A stretch of 64,000 nt of DNA from Cruorifilaria tuberocauda (lineage: Eukaryota; Nematoda; Chromadorea; Rhabditida; Onchocercidae): the NCBI GenBank assembly GCA_013365365.1, contig JABVXU010000130.1, forward strand, positions 62,001 through 126,000, given 5' to 3'. The notes beneath the pieces are model-generated. The model was given only the letters and a program-made list of their open reading frames with translations, made no database searches and was not told the origin of the DNA. The position numbers were made by a program, and so were the translations under genes. Shown here piece by piece: positions 30,513 through 40,740 of this stretch. Position 1 is the first letter of the stretch, and each line of letters starts with the position of its first letter.

Positions 30513-30725
30513 ATGGTAGCAAGACGGAAAGAGAAGGTAGCTAGTAAAAATAACCCTACTCAGCGTAGAAAGGTTGAACAAAAGGTGTATAAGGATAAAC
30601 CTGTAAAGCCAGTTAGATATATAGACCGTGACTTGCGTGCAAATTATATGTCTGCTCAGTATGATGATGGCAGCTTAGTTAAAGACGAGATAAGTGGCGA
30701 TCCTATAAAGTGGGAAAGTATATAG
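30513..30725 (+). CDS. small basic protein of unknown function preceding nuoG
   Basis: A 70-codon protein that I cannot assign. The first 40 residues are rich in Lys and Arg (MVARRKEKVASKNNPTQRRK), and the rest reads RYIDRDLRANYMSAQYDDG and ends DPIKWESI. There is no signal peptide or membrane helix. It ends 12 bases before the nuoG start on the same strand, so it is likely in the same transcript. Composition and ordered C-terminal motif make a real gene likely, but the ribosome-binding site is weak. A link to complex I is inferred from position only. Confidence 0.6.
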   Translation: MVARRKEKVASKNNPTQRRKVEQKVYKDKPVKPVRYIDRDLRANYMSAQYDDGSLVKDEISGDPIKWESI

Positions 30726-30737
30726 TAGGTTAAGTTT

Positions 30738-32786
30738 GTGGTTAAGGTTACTATTAACTCTAAGGAGTATGAGGTAGAACCTGGGTTTACTATAATTCAA
30801 GCCTGTGAAGCATTTGGCATTGAAATTCCTCGCTTTTGTTATCATGAACGCTTAGCAATTTCTGGCAACTGCAGGATGTGTTTAGTTGAAGTTGAAGGAA
30901 GATCTCCAAAGCCAATAGCTTCTTGTGCAGTCCCAGTTACAGAAGGTATGGTTATTCGTACTGACACTGAAAAAATTAAAAAGGCACGTGAAGGCATACT
31001 TGAATTTTTGCTTATTAATCATCCACTTGACTGTCCAATTTGTGATCAAGGAGGTGAATGTGACCTACAAGATATAGCAGTAGCTTATGGTAAGGGAATA
31101 AGTAGGTTTGATGAAGATAAAAGGGCAGTGCAGAAAAAGCATTTCGGTCCATTAATTGAAACTGCAATGAATAGGTGCATTCATTGCACTCGATGCATTA
31201 GATTTCTGTCTGATGTAGCAGGTACAAGTGAATTAGGAGGAATTGGTAGAGGAGAAAATATGGAGGTTAGTACTTATATAGGAAAATACATTAGCTCTGA
31301 ATTGTCTGGGAATATCATAGATCTTTGCCCTGTAGGTGCTTTGACTTCAAAGCCTTATTTATTTAAAGCTCGTTCATGGGAACTTTCACAGTGTGAAACT
31401 ATAGATGTGCTTGATGCTGTAGGAAGCGCAATCAGAATTGATTATCGTGGTCTTGAAATTATGCGAGTCTTGCCAAGACTTAGTGAGGAAATTAATGAAG
31501 AGTGGATATCAGATAAAACTCGTTTTGCTTACGATGGGCTAAAAGTGCAACGCCTCGATCAACCTTATATAAAGAAAGATGGTAAATTAGTCTCAGCTGA
31601 TTGGAATGAAGCACTAACTCTTGCTGCAAAAAAATTAAAGAACACAAAACCAAATAGGATAGCTGCACTTGCAGGTGATTTGTCAGATTGTGAATCTATG
31701 CTTCTATTAAAAGAGGTAATGCATAAGCTTGGTTCAATAAATTTAGATTGTAGGCAAGATGGAGCTCAACTTATATCCAGTACTCGTGGGTCGTATGTGT
31801 TTAACACTACTATTGAAGGCATAGAAAGCGCGGATTTATGTTTGCTTATAAACACAAATCCTAAAGTGGAGGCACCTATTATTAATGCGCGTATAAGAAA
31901 AAGGTATTTACAAGGAGATTTTCCTATTGCAAGCATCGGTCCTAATGTTAAGTATTTGTATCATGTTGAAAATCTAGGTAATAACCCTAATATCTTGTAT
32001 GAAATAGCGAAAGGAAATCATAAATTTTGCAAATTACTGAATTCTGCTCAAAATCCTATGCTTATTATAGGTCAAGATGCGTTAATAAGAAGTGATTCTG
32101 AATCAATTTTAGCTCTAACTACTTCAATTGCAGAAAAATTTAATGTAGTTAGAGACAACTGGAATGGTTTTAATATTCTGCACAAAGCTGCAGCAAGGGT
32201 CGGTGGATTGGATGTTGGATTCATTCCTAAAAAAGGTGGGAAAGACATTAAACAAATACTCAAGCAAGCAGAGAGCGGCGAAATAGAGGTTGTTTATCTT
32301 CTTGGTGCAGATGAAATTGATATATCAAAATTAAGAAATACTTTTGTAATTTATCAAGGTCATCACGGTGATAGAGGAGCAAATATAGCAGATATAATCT
32401 TACCTGGAGCTGCATATACAGAGAAATGTGCAACTTACGTAAATACTGAGGGCAGAGTCCAGAGTACAAATTTAGCTATATTCCCTCCTGGTGAAGCAAA
32501 GGAAGATTGGCTAATCATTAAGAGTTTATCTCAATATTTGGACTTTTCGTTGCCATATAATAGTTTATCTGATGTGAGAGAAAAATTAGATACTATTGGC
32601 CCACAATTTAGAAATACTGATCAAGTGATAAAAAATAAGTTAGTTTCAATTAATTGCGATAAAATAAGCTTAAGTGGTAAGCCTTTCACTTTAAAGGAAT
32701 GTAACTTTTATATGACAGACCCTATAAGTCGTGCTTCAAAGACAATGGCAAATTGTACTAAAGCTTTCTATGAACACGCTAATTAG
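30738..32786 (+). CDS. nuoG: NADH-quinone oxidoreductase subunit G
   Basis: A 682-codon iron-sulfur subunit of complex I's peripheral arm. The 2Fe-2S ferredoxin-like domain has cysteines at 34, 45, 48 and 63 ([16 protein letters not shown]). [18 protein letters not shown] gives the His/Cys-ligated 4Fe-4S cluster, and [13 protein letters not shown] with the later DLCPVGAL gives the next. A molybdopterin-oxidoreductase-like domain without cofactor fills the rest. The length is that of the mitochondrial 75 kDa type rather than the longer enterobacterial form. The start is a GTG with AGGT seven bases upstream. nuoH overlaps its end. Confidence 0.96.
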   Translation: MVKVTINSKEYEVEPGFTIIQACEAFGIEIPRFCYHERLAISGNCRMCLVEVEGRSPKPIASCAVPVTEGMVIRTDTEKIKKAREGILEFLLINHPLDCPICDQGGECDLQDIAVAYGKGISRFDEDKRAVQKKHFGPLIETAMNRCIHCTRCIRFLSDVAGTSELGGIGRGENMEVSTYIGKYISSELSGNIIDLCPVGALTSKPYLFKARSWELSQCETIDVLDAVGSAIRIDYRGLEIMRVLPRLSEEINEEWISDKTRFAYDGLKVQRLDQPYIKKDGKLVSADWNEALTLAAKKLKNTKPNRIAALAGDLSDCESMLLLKEVMHKLGSINLDCRQDGAQLISSTRGSYVFNTTIEGIESADLCLLINTNPKVEAPIINARIRKRYLQGDFPIASIGPNVKYLYHVENLGNNPNILYEIAKGNHKFCKLLNSAQNPMLIIGQDALIRSDSESILALTTSIAEKFNVVRDNWNGFNILHKAAARVGGLDVGFIPKKGGKDIKQILKQAESGEIEVVYLLGADEIDISKLRNTFVIYQGHHGDRGANIADIILPGAAYTEKCATYVNTEGRVQSTNLAIFPPGEAKEDWLIIKSLSQYLDFSLPYNSLSDVREKLDTIGPQFRNTDQVIKNKLVSINCDKISLSGKPFTLKECNFYMTDPISRASKTMANCTKAFYEHAN

Positions 32787-33795
32787 TATCCTATTCATCT
32801 TAGTGCAGCTACTGCTTTCAGTTGCATACTTAGTGTATTTTGAACGCAAAGTTATTGCTGCAATTCAACTGAGGCATGGTCCTAGTGTTGTTGGTCCTTT
32901 TGGACTGCTACAGCCGTTTGCAGATGCTATTAAATTACTAACTAAAGAGGCAATAATACCATTTAGAGCAAATACTATGCTATTCATCGCAGCTCCAGTT
33001 CTTACATTTATTTTAGCATTGATTGCGTGGGCAGTGATACCGTTTGGTGCTAAAGTAATTATAGAGAATAGGCAGCAAATAGTAATTCCTAATGTAATAG
33101 CTAATATCAATGTTGGTGTACTCTATGTTCTAGCTATATCCTCTTTAGGAATATATGGTATTATTATTGCAGGCTGGTCTAGTAATTCTAATTATGCATT
33201 TTTAGGTAGCATAAGATCAGCTGCTCAAATGATCTCATACGAGGTTTCAATAGGCCTTATAGTTGCTGTAATCGTTACTATAACTGGTACGCTAAATCTC
33301 GGGGAAATAGTTGTAATAAAACATAATATGCCATTTTGGATTGATATCCTATTAATACCTATAGCATTGGTATTCTTTATTTCTCTTCTTGCAGAAACTA
33401 ATCGTCACCCATTTGATTTACCAGAAGCTGAGGCAGAGCTTGTTTCCGGGTATAGTGTTGAGTATTCATCAATGCCTTTTGCTCTTTTCTTCCTTGGAGA
33501 ATATGCTAATATGATTCTAGCAAGTGCTATGACAGCAATATTCTTTCTAGGAGGATGGTATCCTCCTGCAGAATTTGATTTGCTGTACAAAATTCCAGGT
33601 TTAGTTTGGCTTATTTTAAAAATAGTTTTACTGTTGTTCATGTTTGTTTGGGTCAGGGCAACTATACCTCGCTATCGATATGATCAACTAATGCGTCTTG
33701 GTTGGAAAGTGTTTCTACCAATGTCAACACTTTGGTTAATTCTAACTTCAGGGTTATTACTCTTTACTGGAAATTTGCCAAGCTTTGAGCAGTAA
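32770..33795 (+). CDS. nuoH: NADH-quinone oxidoreductase subunit H
   Basis: A 341-codon membrane subunit at the junction of peripheral and membrane arms, forming part of the quinone site. [38 protein letters not shown] lies in the first loop, [27 protein letters not shown] is the family signature, and [15 protein letters not shown] is near the end. The ATG at 32770 gives [11 protein letters not shown] and overlaps the nuoG stop by 17 bases. Longer in-frame starts would extend far into nuoG. Confidence 0.97.
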   Translation: MNTLISILFILVQLLLSVAYLVYFERKVIAAIQLRHGPSVVGPFGLLQPFADAIKLLTKEAIIPFRANTMLFIAAPVLTFILALIAWAVIPFGAKVIIENRQQIVIPNVIANINVGVLYVLAISSLGIYGIIIAGWSSNSNYAFLGSIRSAAQMISYEVSIGLIVAVIVTITGTLNLGEIVVIKHNMPFWIDILLIPIALVFFISLLAETNRHPFDLPEAEAELVSGYSVEYSSMPFALFFLGEYANMILASAMTAIFFLGGWYPPAEFDLLYKIPGLVWLILKIVLLLFMFVWVRATIPRYRYDQLMRLGWKVFLPMSTLWLILTSGLLLFTGNLPSFEQ

Positions 33796-33901
33796 ATGCA
33801 TTAGCTTTACTTAATTTTTAATAAGCTTTATATTATGATAAAGGGCTACATATGTTAAGTATTAGAAACAAAGCTCACTACTGAGATCGATATCGATGTG
33901 G

Positions 33902-33973
33902 CTCCCCAGGCTGGATTCGAACCAGCGACCAATTGGTTAACAGCCAACTGCTCTACCACTGAGCTACCGAGGA
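33902..33973 (-). tRNA. tRNA-Asn (anticodon GTT)
   Basis: A complete 72-base cloverleaf on the minus strand. The acceptor TCCTCGG pairs with CTGGGGA allowing G-T pairs, the D stem is GCTC/GAGC, the anticodon stem GTTGG/CCAAT holds loop CTGTTAA (anticodon GTT), and the T arm is GCTGG-TTCGAAT-CCAGC. The discriminator is G, and CCA is encoded at 33899-33901. Confidence 0.97.
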
Positions 33974-34135
33974 GTAAACTATCTTTAACTTATCACATTA
34001 CAATTTGATTGTAAATAGTTTTTTGTATATATAACTGAAACTTTTATAAAACAAAAGCTGGAATTTTGCTCTGGAAGTCACTAATTGCAAAGATTAAATT
34101 CAAGAGATAAAATTGCATTATTAAATGAGAAATAT

Positions 34136-35338
34136 ATGCTAATTAGTAGAATGTCAGATCTGGATGGTATGTGCAAGGAGCTAATAGCAAAAAAACCAAA
34201 GCTCATAGCTGTTGACACAGAGTTTATTAGAAATAACTTAACCTATTACCCTAAATTATCGTTAATTCAGATTTCTTATAAAGAGATGAGCTTTATTATA
34301 GATGTATTAGCACCAGGAATTGACTTATCATTTATCAAGAGTGTTATGCTTGATCGAGAGATAACTAAAGTGTTCCACAGCTGCCAACAGGACATAGAAT
34401 CTTTATTTACTGTGTTCAAGTGTATCCCTGCTCCAATTTTTGATACCCAAGTTGCTGCTATGTTTTGTCATTATTACTATAACTTTATTGGTTATTCAAA
34501 AGTAGTGGAACAATATCAGGGAATAGTGCTAAATAAAGTTAAAGCTAAAAATTCGGATTGGCTGAGACGACCGTTATCTAAGGATCAGTTGGACTACGCA
34601 GTCAGCGATGTAATTTACCTATATGATCTACACCAAATATTACATGATAAACTTGAAGAAAGGAATAGAATGAGCTGGTTTCAAGAGGAAATGGAGTCGG
34701 TGGTTGATATAAATAAATACTTGCGCAGTCCAAGGAATGCATGGAAGAGAATTAAATTTAATTGTAAAGCAAATCCAAGATTAATATTGACTGTTAAAGC
34801 AGTTAGTGAATGGCAAGAAACCTTAGCACAGCGCTATAATGTAAATCGTAATAAAGTTATTAATAACTCTATAATAGCTGGATTTATTGAGAGGAATATA
34901 GAACGTGTTGATGATATTTTAGATGATCTGAAGAAGAACGCTAAAAACATAAAGGAGGAAGATTTATTGGAATTTATAGATATTTTCAGTGAAAATGAGA
35001 AGGATTTTATGCAGCAGAACTGTGCTCCATCAAATGCTTATGATAGGTCTGTATTTGATATACTTTCAGTTATCTTGGAGAGTAAGTGTAAGGAAAATAA
35101 TATATCCAGAAAATTGGTTTCTTCAAAAGAAGAGTTGGCTGGGTCAATATCTGGACAAGTGGATAAGCTATTTAAAGGATGGAGGTATGATTTTTTTGGT
35201 AGATCAGTTGAGTCGTTTCTAAATGCAAGCTCAAAATTTGAAATTTCGGTAGTGAAACTTATGAATAATATATCTGAAATTAGAAGTAATTTGGTGGATT
35301 CAAGTTGTAGTTTGAAATCAAGCTCTGGGGTTCAATGA
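34136..35338 (+). CDS. rnd: ribonuclease D
   Basis: A 400-codon 3'-5' exonuclease for tRNA 3' processing. DEDDy residues are visible: DTEF at 27-30, HSCQQDIESL, and YAVSDVIYLYDLH with the Tyr-x3-Asp motif. An HRDC-like domain (SEWQETLAQRYNVNRNKVI) follows near 245. The frame runs back to a TTG at 34085, but the ATG at 34136, preceded by GAG at short spacing, starts the protein where relatives start. The last 20 or so bases overlap the convergent coaE gene. About 60 C-terminal residues are rich in Ser and unassigned. Confidence 0.92.
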   Translation: MLISRMSDLDGMCKELIAKKPKLIAVDTEFIRNNLTYYPKLSLIQISYKEMSFIIDVLAPGIDLSFIKSVMLDREITKVFHSCQQDIESLFTVFKCIPAPIFDTQVAAMFCHYYYNFIGYSKVVEQYQGIVLNKVKAKNSDWLRRPLSKDQLDYAVSDVIYLYDLHQILHDKLEERNRMSWFQEEMESVVDINKYLRSPRNAWKRIKFNCKANPRLILTVKAVSEWQETLAQRYNVNRNKVINNSIIAGFIERNIERVDDILDDLKKNAKNIKEEDLLEFIDIFSENEKDFMQQNCAPSNAYDRSVFDILSVILESKCKENNISRKLVSSKEELAGSISGQVDKLFKGWRYDFFGRSVESFLNASSKFEISVVKLMNNISEIRSNLVDSSCSLKSSSGVQ

Positions 35339-35908
35339 ATCTACTATGTCTTTTACTTGAGAAAAAACATGCTCTTTACTTGTACTGGTGTTAACAATAA
35401 AGTTGCTCATCTTCCTTTTTTCTTTGAAAGGTAACTGAATATTCAGGATTAGATCTAGTTTTTCTTTGTTTATATTACGTTCACTAAGTCTTTGATCTTG
35501 TGCAATACTGTCTGCATGAACGAGAACAATAAAGTTACAGTATAAATAAAATCTTGTTTCCAGCAAAAGAGGGATATCTAAGATCAAGATCTTCTTATTA
35601 TTGATTCTTTTCTCACATGTAATGAAAAATTCTAGTTCATCACGTACAGCTGAATGAACCAAAAATTGAAATTTCTTCCAATTTTTATCATGAGATATAA
35701 AATATTTAGATAGCACTGCCCTATCTATTCTACTGTTTATTACCACTATAGGAAATTTTTTTTCCGCATGCCTTATTAAGTTTTTGTTCATTGTATAAAG
35801 TTGATGTACTACGAAATCAGCATCAAACACAACGGCACCAAGTTTTTTGAAGCAGTTGGCTACAAAACTTTTTCCTACTCCAATTCCACCTGTTAACCCT
35901 ATAATCAT
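35318..35908 (-). CDS. coaE: dephospho-CoA kinase
   Basis: A 196-codon P-loop kinase for the last step of CoA synthesis. The Walker A motif is GLTGGIGVGKSFVA (4-17), followed by FDADFVVHQLY, LDIPLLLET and a lid region with HADSIAQDQRLSERN. Length is usual. It is convergent with rnd, with a short 3' overlap, and diverges from the nitronate monooxygenase-like gene. Confidence 0.94.
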   Translation of the reverse strand: MIIGLTGGIGVGKSFVANCFKKLGAVVFDADFVVHQLYTMNKNLIRHAEKKFPIVVINSRIDRAVLSKYFISHDKNWKKFQFLVHSAVRDELEFFITCEKRINNKKILILDIPLLLETRFYLYCNFIVLVHADSIAQDQRLSERNINKEKLDLILNIQLPFKEKRKMSNFIVNTSTSKEHVFSQVKDIVDSLNPRA

Positions 35909-36057
35909 ATAGCAAAAATATGTCTGTAACAGTTGTTTTTATATATCTACTTAAATTTTAGATTCTCTTACAAACTCTAATTATGTCAAGAGAAAATAGA
36001 TATGCTATGTTTTTTTAGTAATTAAAGTAGAATGGAACAGAAGATTATGAGGGAGAT

Positions 36058-37461
36058 TTGAAAGATAAGATAAAAAAGGTAATAATTTCAGGAAAGGAAG
36101 TATGGCCGATTATTGAAGGTGGCAAAGGCATTGCAATTAGTGATGGACAGTCAAGTGGAGCATTCGCCGCAGCAGGTGCTGTTGGTACATTTTCGGGAGC
36201 AAATGCTAAGCTTATTGATGATAATGGGGAGTTAGTACCACTGATTTATAGGGGAAAAACAAGAAGTGAAAAACATGAAGAGTTAATTCAATATAGTATT
36301 GAAGCTGGTGTCAGTCAAGCAAAGATAGCAAACGAAATCTCACGAGGCTATGGAAGAGTACATATGAATGTGCTATGGGAGATGGGAGCAGCGGAACGGG
36401 TACTTCATGGTATATTAGAAAGGGCGAAAGGTTTAGTGCATGGTATTACTTGTGGAGCTGGTATGCCTTACAAGCTTGGGGAGATCGCGTCTAAATATCA
36501 GGTTTATTATTACCCGATTATTTCATCAGTACGCGCTTTTAAAGCATTATGGAAGCGTGCTTACAGAAAAGTATCTTCTTTTTTGCTTGGTGGAGTAGTA
36601 TATGAGGATCCATGGCTTGCTGGTGGGCATAATGGACTCAGTAGCAATGAAGATCCGATGTTTCCACAAGCTCCGTTTGAAAGGATTGTAGAACTTAGAT
36701 CTTTCATGAGTGAGGTTGGCCTTTCTAGAGCACCAATTATTATGGCAGGAGGAGTATGGCATTTAAAGGATTGGGAACACTGGCTTGACAATCTGCAGAT
36801 TGGACCAATAGCTTTTCAGTTTGGTACTCGCCCACTTTTGACTAAGGAGAGCCCAATTTCTATGGAATGGAAAAAAAAGTTATTAACTTTAGAGGAGGGC
36901 GACGTATTTTTAAATAGGTTTAGCCCAACAGGGTTTTACTCATCTGCAGTGAAAAACAACTTTATACGTGAATTGCAGGAACGAAACTTACGACAACTAA
37001 AATTTTCAGAAAGTGCTAATGAGGAATTCAATAGTGAATTTACGGTTGGTACAAGAGGTAGAAAAATCTACTTAACTGCAGAAGATAAAAAGCTTGCGAA
37101 CACATGGATTAAAGCAGGGTATACAGAAGTAATGAAGACTCCAGATATAACTGTCATTTTTGTAACACCTGATAAATTTGCGAAGATAAGGCAAGATCAA
37201 ATCAATTGTATGGGGTGTTTGAGTCATTGTTTATTTAGTAATTGGAAGGATCATGGTAACCATTCAACAGGTAGAAAGCCAGATCCGAGAAGCTTCTGTA
37301 TACAAAAAACACTGCAAAACATTATGTATAGTGGTGATGTTGAAAATGAACTCTTATTTTCTGGGCATAATGTGTACAAGTTTAAGCGGGATCCATTTTA
37401 TGAGAATGGATACATACCAACAGTAAGAGAGTTGGTAGAAAGGATGTTAACAGGATACTGA
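36058..37461 (+). CDS. nitronate monooxygenase-like FMN oxidoreductase
   Basis: A 467-codon TIM-barrel flavoprotein of the nitronate monooxygenase/2-nitropropane dioxygenase family. The loop GITCGAGMP, GGHNG-like LAGGHNGLSS, IIMAGGVWHLKDWEHWLD and FQFGTRPLLTKES are family blocks. The C-terminal part carries CMGCLSHC and, further on, RSFCIQKTLQ. This four-cysteine set looks like a metal or Fe-S site and is, as far as I recall, shared by the longer alphaproteobacterial forms. Only a TTG (36058), with GAGGGAG just upstream, precedes the conserved region. The physiological substrate is unknown. Confidence 0.85.
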   Translation: MKDKIKKVIISGKEVWPIIEGGKGIAISDGQSSGAFAAAGAVGTFSGANAKLIDDNGELVPLIYRGKTRSEKHEELIQYSIEAGVSQAKIANEISRGYGRVHMNVLWEMGAAERVLHGILERAKGLVHGITCGAGMPYKLGEIASKYQVYYYPIISSVRAFKALWKRAYRKVSSFLLGGVVYEDPWLAGGHNGLSSNEDPMFPQAPFERIVELRSFMSEVGLSRAPIIMAGGVWHLKDWEHWLDNLQIGPIAFQFGTRPLLTKESPISMEWKKKLLTLEEGDVFLNRFSPTGFYSSAVKNNFIRELQERNLRQLKFSESANEEFNSEFTVGTRGRKIYLTAEDKKLANTWIKAGYTEVMKTPDITVIFVTPDKFAKIRQDQINCMGCLSHCLFSNWKDHGNHSTGRKPDPRSFCIQKTLQNIMYSGDVENELLFSGHNVYKFKRDPFYENGYIPTVRELVERMLTGY

Positions 37462-38751
37462 ATTATGTTCAATTGATAAATAGTTATAAAATTGTGCAGT
37501 GAATATTTATTTGTAGATTTAGGTAGTCCACTATGTTAATCGATAATGGTCTTTTAAAGAGGCATAAGTTGAATCATATTGAAAAAGTCCTTAGGGATAC
37601 TTAAGAATTTTTACACTCCTTGATACATTAGGCGTTATGAATTAATGGATAAGTAAAAGCTTAAAGGTTTGTATAAAAATTTGCTGCGGAAAATCTATTG
37701 GATAATATATCCAATGAGAGGAGAAGGAAGAGTAATATATTGCAAGCAATAATAGTAACTTTCTTAGAGATTTTGAAAAATTACAGCACTAATGATAGAA
37801 GTCTGATCTTCCAATATTTCTATCACGATAATGGTATCAATTCTTTGTTTGGCAAATATAGTAGGACTAAATAATAACGGTTATTAAAGCAGAGAAAATA
37901 AAAAAATAGAAATAGTATGGTCTATTAGCTTTAGATAGTAGCTGTAATTTGTGTTGCTTTCTATAAGTTTTATGTCTTTTCCTCTGTTAAAGAAACAAAG
38001 CTAGAAAGTCTACAGAGCAAATCTCACATGTAGAATCTTTGAGATGTCAGGAGAAAGACTGAAGAGAAACAAATGAGGTATAAAAATAGATATCTAAGTT
38101 CCTAATTGTGAATTTCAATTCCCTTATTTCATGCTGATTAGAAGTGAAGTTTTTCCTAATTTATTCTGTAATTGCAGCTTAATGAAATAAGCACCCCCAC
38201 TGTCTGGCAGTATAAGGTTTGTAGTCTCATCCTTCTCTTCTAGGTTTAAAGCCATATAAATATTATGGCTTGAGTATCTGTCCAAAGAAATGTTATCTAG
38301 TAACAAACAGTAGAGAATCCAGAAAAATAAATAAAAATGTTTCTTTAATAATTATATTAACTATAGCTGCTAAAAAATCTTTAAGTAAAACAAGATAAAG
38401 TATATTCTATAAGAGAGAATTTCCATTTCCTCGTTCTGCGAGTTAATTTTCTTTGCTTCTTGAAACAACTATAGCTGTAGGACTTATGATCTAAAAAAGT
38501 TAATAAAGACGAAAAATATATGTGGTGCAAAAATTAGATATAAGATACTAATAATCAGTACTTCGATCATTAACTTGTAAGATTAAAGATAATAAAATAT
38601 CTAGGTATTAGGTAGAACGTGATTAATGAGGTTCTTAAGTGATTTTAAGGAAAACTTTAAATTTCTAGAAGTCATAAAAGTTCATACAGTTATTATGTAA
38701 AGTTTTATTCACCATAGTAAATTTGCTTATAGTAGTGTTGATTAGAAATAG
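37462..38751. other. 1.3 kb gene-free decayed region
   Basis: No intact gene. A minus-strand frame at 38124-38306 (60 codons, MLLDNISLDRYSSHNIYMAL) is the longest but has no recognisable homologue or ribosome-binding site. A plus-strand stretch near 37530-37600 (MLIDNGLLKRHKLNHIEKVL) is equally isolated. They may be remnants. Confidence 0.4.
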
Positions 38752-39300
38752 ATGGAGAAGATTTTGAGAAAAGGAAGCTGCAATATTGGGATGATGAAAA
38801 GAAAATTTTTAGAACAAGCAATTAGAGTAAACCATGCTGGAGAGTATGGAGCTGTTTGTATTTATTCTGGTCAAAAATTTATTCTTAAAGAATCTTCTAT
38901 AATCAATAGAATAATTGAAATGGAAGAACAAGAAAAGAAACATTTTCACTATTTTAGTCAGGAGATTAAAAAGAGGAAAATTCATCCTACTATTTTATTA
39001 CCGATTTGGCGTATATTGGGAGTATCACTTGGTGTTGCAACGGCCATTATGGGTGAAAAAGCTGCCATGGCTTGTACTGCTGCAGTTGAGGAAGTAATTG
39101 AAAAGCATTATAAAGAGCAAGTTTTACATTTAGAAGATGATGAATTAAGAGAAACTATAAACAAGTTTCGTGATGAAGAGTTAGAGCATAGGAATATTGC
39201 AATTAAGTACAACGCTAAGGACGTATTTGGCTATAATGTTTTATCTTCATTCATAAAAACAGGTTGTAAAGTTGCCATTTACTTATCTAAGTTAATTTAA
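38752..39300 (+). CDS. coq7: demethoxyubiquinone hydroxylase
   Basis: A 182-codon di-iron hydroxylase of ubiquinone synthesis (Coq7/UbiF-equivalent). It is bundled as ferritin-like helices with metal ligands in NHAGEYGAVCIY, EMEEQEKKHFHYF, AVEEVIEKHY and DEELEHRNIA. GEKAAMACTAAVEEVIEKHY is the signature. A shorter start at the double ATG (38791/38794, MMKRKFLEQA) is possible since residues 1-13 are not conserved. It fits the aerobic respiratory gene set of the window. ppa follows 66 bases downstream. Confidence 0.94.
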   Translation: MEKILRKGSCNIGMMKRKFLEQAIRVNHAGEYGAVCIYSGQKFILKESSIINRIIEMEEQEKKHFHYFSQEIKKRKIHPTILLPIWRILGVSLGVATAIMGEKAAMACTAAVEEVIEKHYKEQVLHLEDDELRETINKFRDEELEHRNIAIKYNAKDVFGYNVLSSFIKTGCKVAIYLSKLI

Positions 39301-39366
39301 GTGGTTTCTAAATAGCCGCTAAAAATATATATTATATAATTGTTTACTCTTAGTAAGAGGTAATTT

Positions 39367-39873
39367 ATGGATTTGAGTAAAATAACTGTAACAGCAGATG
39401 TAATAAATGTGATGATTGAAATAGGTGCGAATGCTAAACCTATAAAGTATGAATTTGATAGGGAACTTGGATTATTGCAAGTCAACAGATTTTTATCTAC
39501 TACAATGGTCTATCCTTGTAATTATGGATTTATACCAAATACCTGTGCAGGTGATGGTGATCCTGTAGATGCTTTAGTATTAACCCAATATCCCTTGACA
39601 CCTGGTGTTTTGATACCAGTACGTCTAATAGGTGCTTTACTTACTAGGGATGAGAAAGGAGAAGATGAAAAAGTATTGGCTGTACCTATCTCCAGTGTTG
39701 ATAATTATTATGATAATATAAAAAACTATTCTGATTTACCTAAAAATCTGCTGGATAAAATTACCCATTTCTTTTTACATTATAAAGATTTAGAGAAGGG
39801 AAAAACAGTAATAGTTAGTGATTGGGTCGGTATGAAAGAAGCTAAAGAGATTATTGAGAGTGCTATTGAGTAA
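39367..39873 (+). CDS. ppa: inorganic pyrophosphatase
   Basis: A 168-codon family I soluble pyrophosphatase. IEIGANAKPIKYEFD, YPCNYGFIPNTCAGDGDPVDALVL with the metal-binding Asp triad, and the DEKGEDEKVLAV segment are conserved. GAGGT six bases upstream supports the ATG. Pyrophosphate removal drives the aminoacylation and nucleotide reactions encoded around it. Confidence 0.96.
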   Translation: MDLSKITVTADVINVMIEIGANAKPIKYEFDRELGLLQVNRFLSTTMVYPCNYGFIPNTCAGDGDPVDALVLTQYPLTPGVLIPVRLIGALLTRDEKGEDEKVLAVPISSVDNYYDNIKNYSDLPKNLLDKITHFFLHYKDLEKGKTVIVSDWVGMKEAKEIIESAIE

Positions 39874-40001
39874 AACTTGTTTGTGATGAGAACCAATTTT
39901 CAATTATTTGGGTAATAAAGTATCGTAAAATATTGCTATTAAAAGTGTTAGACAGGTTATTAGAGGCCTTGGTATTATATATGAGCTTTGTTCCAAAATT
40001 T

Positions 40002-40091
40002 GGAGAGGTGGCCGAGTGGCTGAAGGCGGCGGTTTGCTAAACCGTTATATAATTAAAAGTTATATCGAGGGTTCGAATCCCTCTCTCTCCG
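40002..40091 (+). tRNA. tRNA-Ser (anticodon GCT)
   Basis: A 90-base class II tRNA. The acceptor GGAGAGG pairs with TCTCTCC (one G-T), the anticodon stem GCGGT/ACCGT holds loop TTGCTAA (anticodon GCT, reading AGC/AGT), the long variable arm has stem ATATAA/TTATAT, and the T arm is GAGGG-TTCGAAT-CCCTC. The discriminator is G. The next bases are TAT, so CCA is not encoded. Confidence 0.97.
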
Positions 40092-40740
40092 TATATTGCT
40101 GCTAATGCATAATTGTCCACTTTAGTCATTTTATATTACTTAGGTATGTAACCTAAATTATACTGAATCCTTGTTGATAGCTTTTAATGTTGTAGTTGAG
40201 TTGTTTCTATACCTTTATTAATAGAGCTAATATAAGTCAAGGCAAGCATTAGTATTTTATATGTATAAAATATGTAGTATTTTGTTCTCTTCTAAAATAT
40301 GGAAGTCGGGCTATGTTTTTCTTGTGAAAGAAAATTGTAAACTCGAGAAGCTTGGTCTAGAAGAAATGTTAGTTTTAGTGAACAATAAAAGTAGTTTTAA
40401 ACAGGTAATGATTAGAAATAAAAGCAAAGGGCTTGAAAGATTAAGTTTATGCACAGATATATAGTTGGTGTTACAAATTTAGTAAGAACATTGTTAAAAA
40501 TAGAGTAGTAAGTTTGATGGCTATGAGAATAGAAAAATTGCAATTTTCTTGGATAGCTTAATGAATGCCGATTGTGCTGCATTTGCAAGACTTTTATAAG
40601 AATACATGTTTTATTTTTGTATCATGCTAATATTGCTGTTACAAAATTCATAATTTTCCTTTATTTCTCATATTCATTTTTAATATAGATTAATTATTCT
40701 ATTGGTAATACTTTTTAGCTAAGCTTCTAATAAAACATTT
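40092..40740. other. spacer with one doubtful small ORF
   Basis: About 650 bases. A plus-strand frame at 40261-40464 (67 codons, MYKICSILFSSKIWKSGYVF) has a coherent charged composition but no recognised family and no clear ribosome-binding site. I list it as doubtful. The rest looks empty. Confidence 0.35.

Noticed and set aside
38124..38306. 60-codon minus-strand ORF in the gap before coq7
   Set aside because: Isolated, no start signal, no family; kept only as a possible remnant in the gap description.
40261..40464. 67-codon ORF between tRNA-Ser and the ankyrin gene as a confident gene
   Set aside because: No ribosome-binding site and no recognised family, so left as doubtful within the gap entry.
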